This document shows, piece after piece, positions 5,384 to 5,453 of a stretch of DNA of 5,453 nucleotides. Made by a program: the position numbers and the translations under genes. Source of the stretch: Hydrogenimonas sp. (GTDB taxonomy: Bacteria > Campylobacterota > Campylobacteria > Campylobacterales > Hydrogenimonadaceae); contig WGAW01000160.1 of NCBI GenBank assembly GCA_015494675.1, forward strand, positions 1 through 5,453. Direction: 5' to 3'. Within the stretch, counting starts at the first letter, position 1; each line of letters starts with the position of its first letter. The notes under the pieces were generated by a model. The model saw only the letters and a list, made by a program, of their open reading frames with translations. It did no database searches and was not told where the DNA came from.

Positions 5384-5432
5384 CGAAGCTCGGTCGCAGG
5401 ATCAATCTCATAGAAGAAGGAGTGAATATATA

Positions 5433-5453
5433 ATGTCAGAAAAAACGTTGAAC
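5433..5453 (+). CDS. Start of an unidentified gene, cut by the right edge
   Basis: ATG at 5433 opens a frame reading MSEKTLN to the end of the window. AAGGAG (5417-5422) lies 10 bases upstream, a strong ribosome binding site that makes this a credible gene start. Seven residues are too few to name the product. It lies 405 bases after rny on the same strand, so it may have its own promoter and not belong to the cyclo-ligase-rny operon. Confidence 0.7.

Larger units (their letters stand above)
5028..5432 (+). other. 405-base intergenic region full of repeats and hairpins, no convincing gene
   Basis: After the rny stop codon the order is: the end of long repeat copy 1 (to 5075), a spacer of 75 bases with a GC-rich hairpin, long repeat copy 2 (5151-5276), a hairpin-rich stretch of about 90 bases, the second 17-base repeat, and a short A-rich leader with a ribosome binding site. 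Open frames here are short, lack ribosome binding sites, and shift the rny reading frame. No tRNA, rRNA or transposase remnant was recognised. The region may hold the rny transcript end and the promoter of the next gene. Confidence 0.8.

Noticed and set aside
5429..5434. A perfect TATAAT as a promoter
   Set aside because: It overlaps the start codon at 5433, downstream of a good ribosome binding site, so a promoter there could not make this message.

Overview
The window looks like a chromosomal housekeeping region of a member of the Campylobacterota (Epsilonproteobacteria). Two signs point there. The protein sequences have that flavour: a short FtsY without the long acidic N-terminal domain, and an RNase Y in a Gram-negative gene context. 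The gene order radA - ftsY - thioredoxin lipoprotein, facing away from 5-formyltetrahydrofolate cyclo-ligase - rny, is the one I recall from Campylobacter jejuni (around Cj1205c to Cj1209). Base composition is moderate, by eye near half G+C. That is much higher than Campylobacter or Helicobacter, so an environmental, perhaps vent or sulfide-associated, lineage is more likely. Genus is not determined.

Layout. Positions 1-2845 are a leftward operon of three tightly packed genes. Transcription starts near 2878 and runs through a TlpA-like thioredoxin lipoprotein, ftsY and radA (cut by the left edge). The genes overlap by 1 and 8 bases. Positions 2846-2908 are a 63-base divergent control region with two face-to-face -10 elements. 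Positions 2909-5027 are a rightward pair: 5-formyltetrahydrofolate cyclo-ligase (TTG start) and rny, overlapping by 44 bases. Positions 5028-5432 hold no convincing gene but are rich in repeats and hairpins. At 5433 a new gene begins (MSEKTLN...) and runs off the right edge.

Functions are unlinked housekeeping roles: recombination repair (RadA), membrane protein targeting (FtsY), periplasmic thiol redox or cytochrome c maturation (TlpA-like), folate salvage, and mRNA decay (RNase Y). The operons probably reflect conserved lineage synteny more than a single pathway.

Two things stand out. First, the last 22 codons, stop codon and 48 downstream bases of rny are repeated 192 bases further on (4959-5075 and 5151-5276). 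The copies differ by four substitutions and a 9-base insertion; both coding differences are synonymous. The copy sits in a mosaic of smaller repeats and hairpins, which could be a divergent tandem duplication, an att-like integration scar, or two strain haplotypes joined in assembly. Second, FtsY carries an extra C-terminal segment of about 85 residues after a complete NG GTPase core, whose end weakly resembles a FlaG-type beta-hairpin. I did not find a clear new defence or mobile system; everything else is ordinary.
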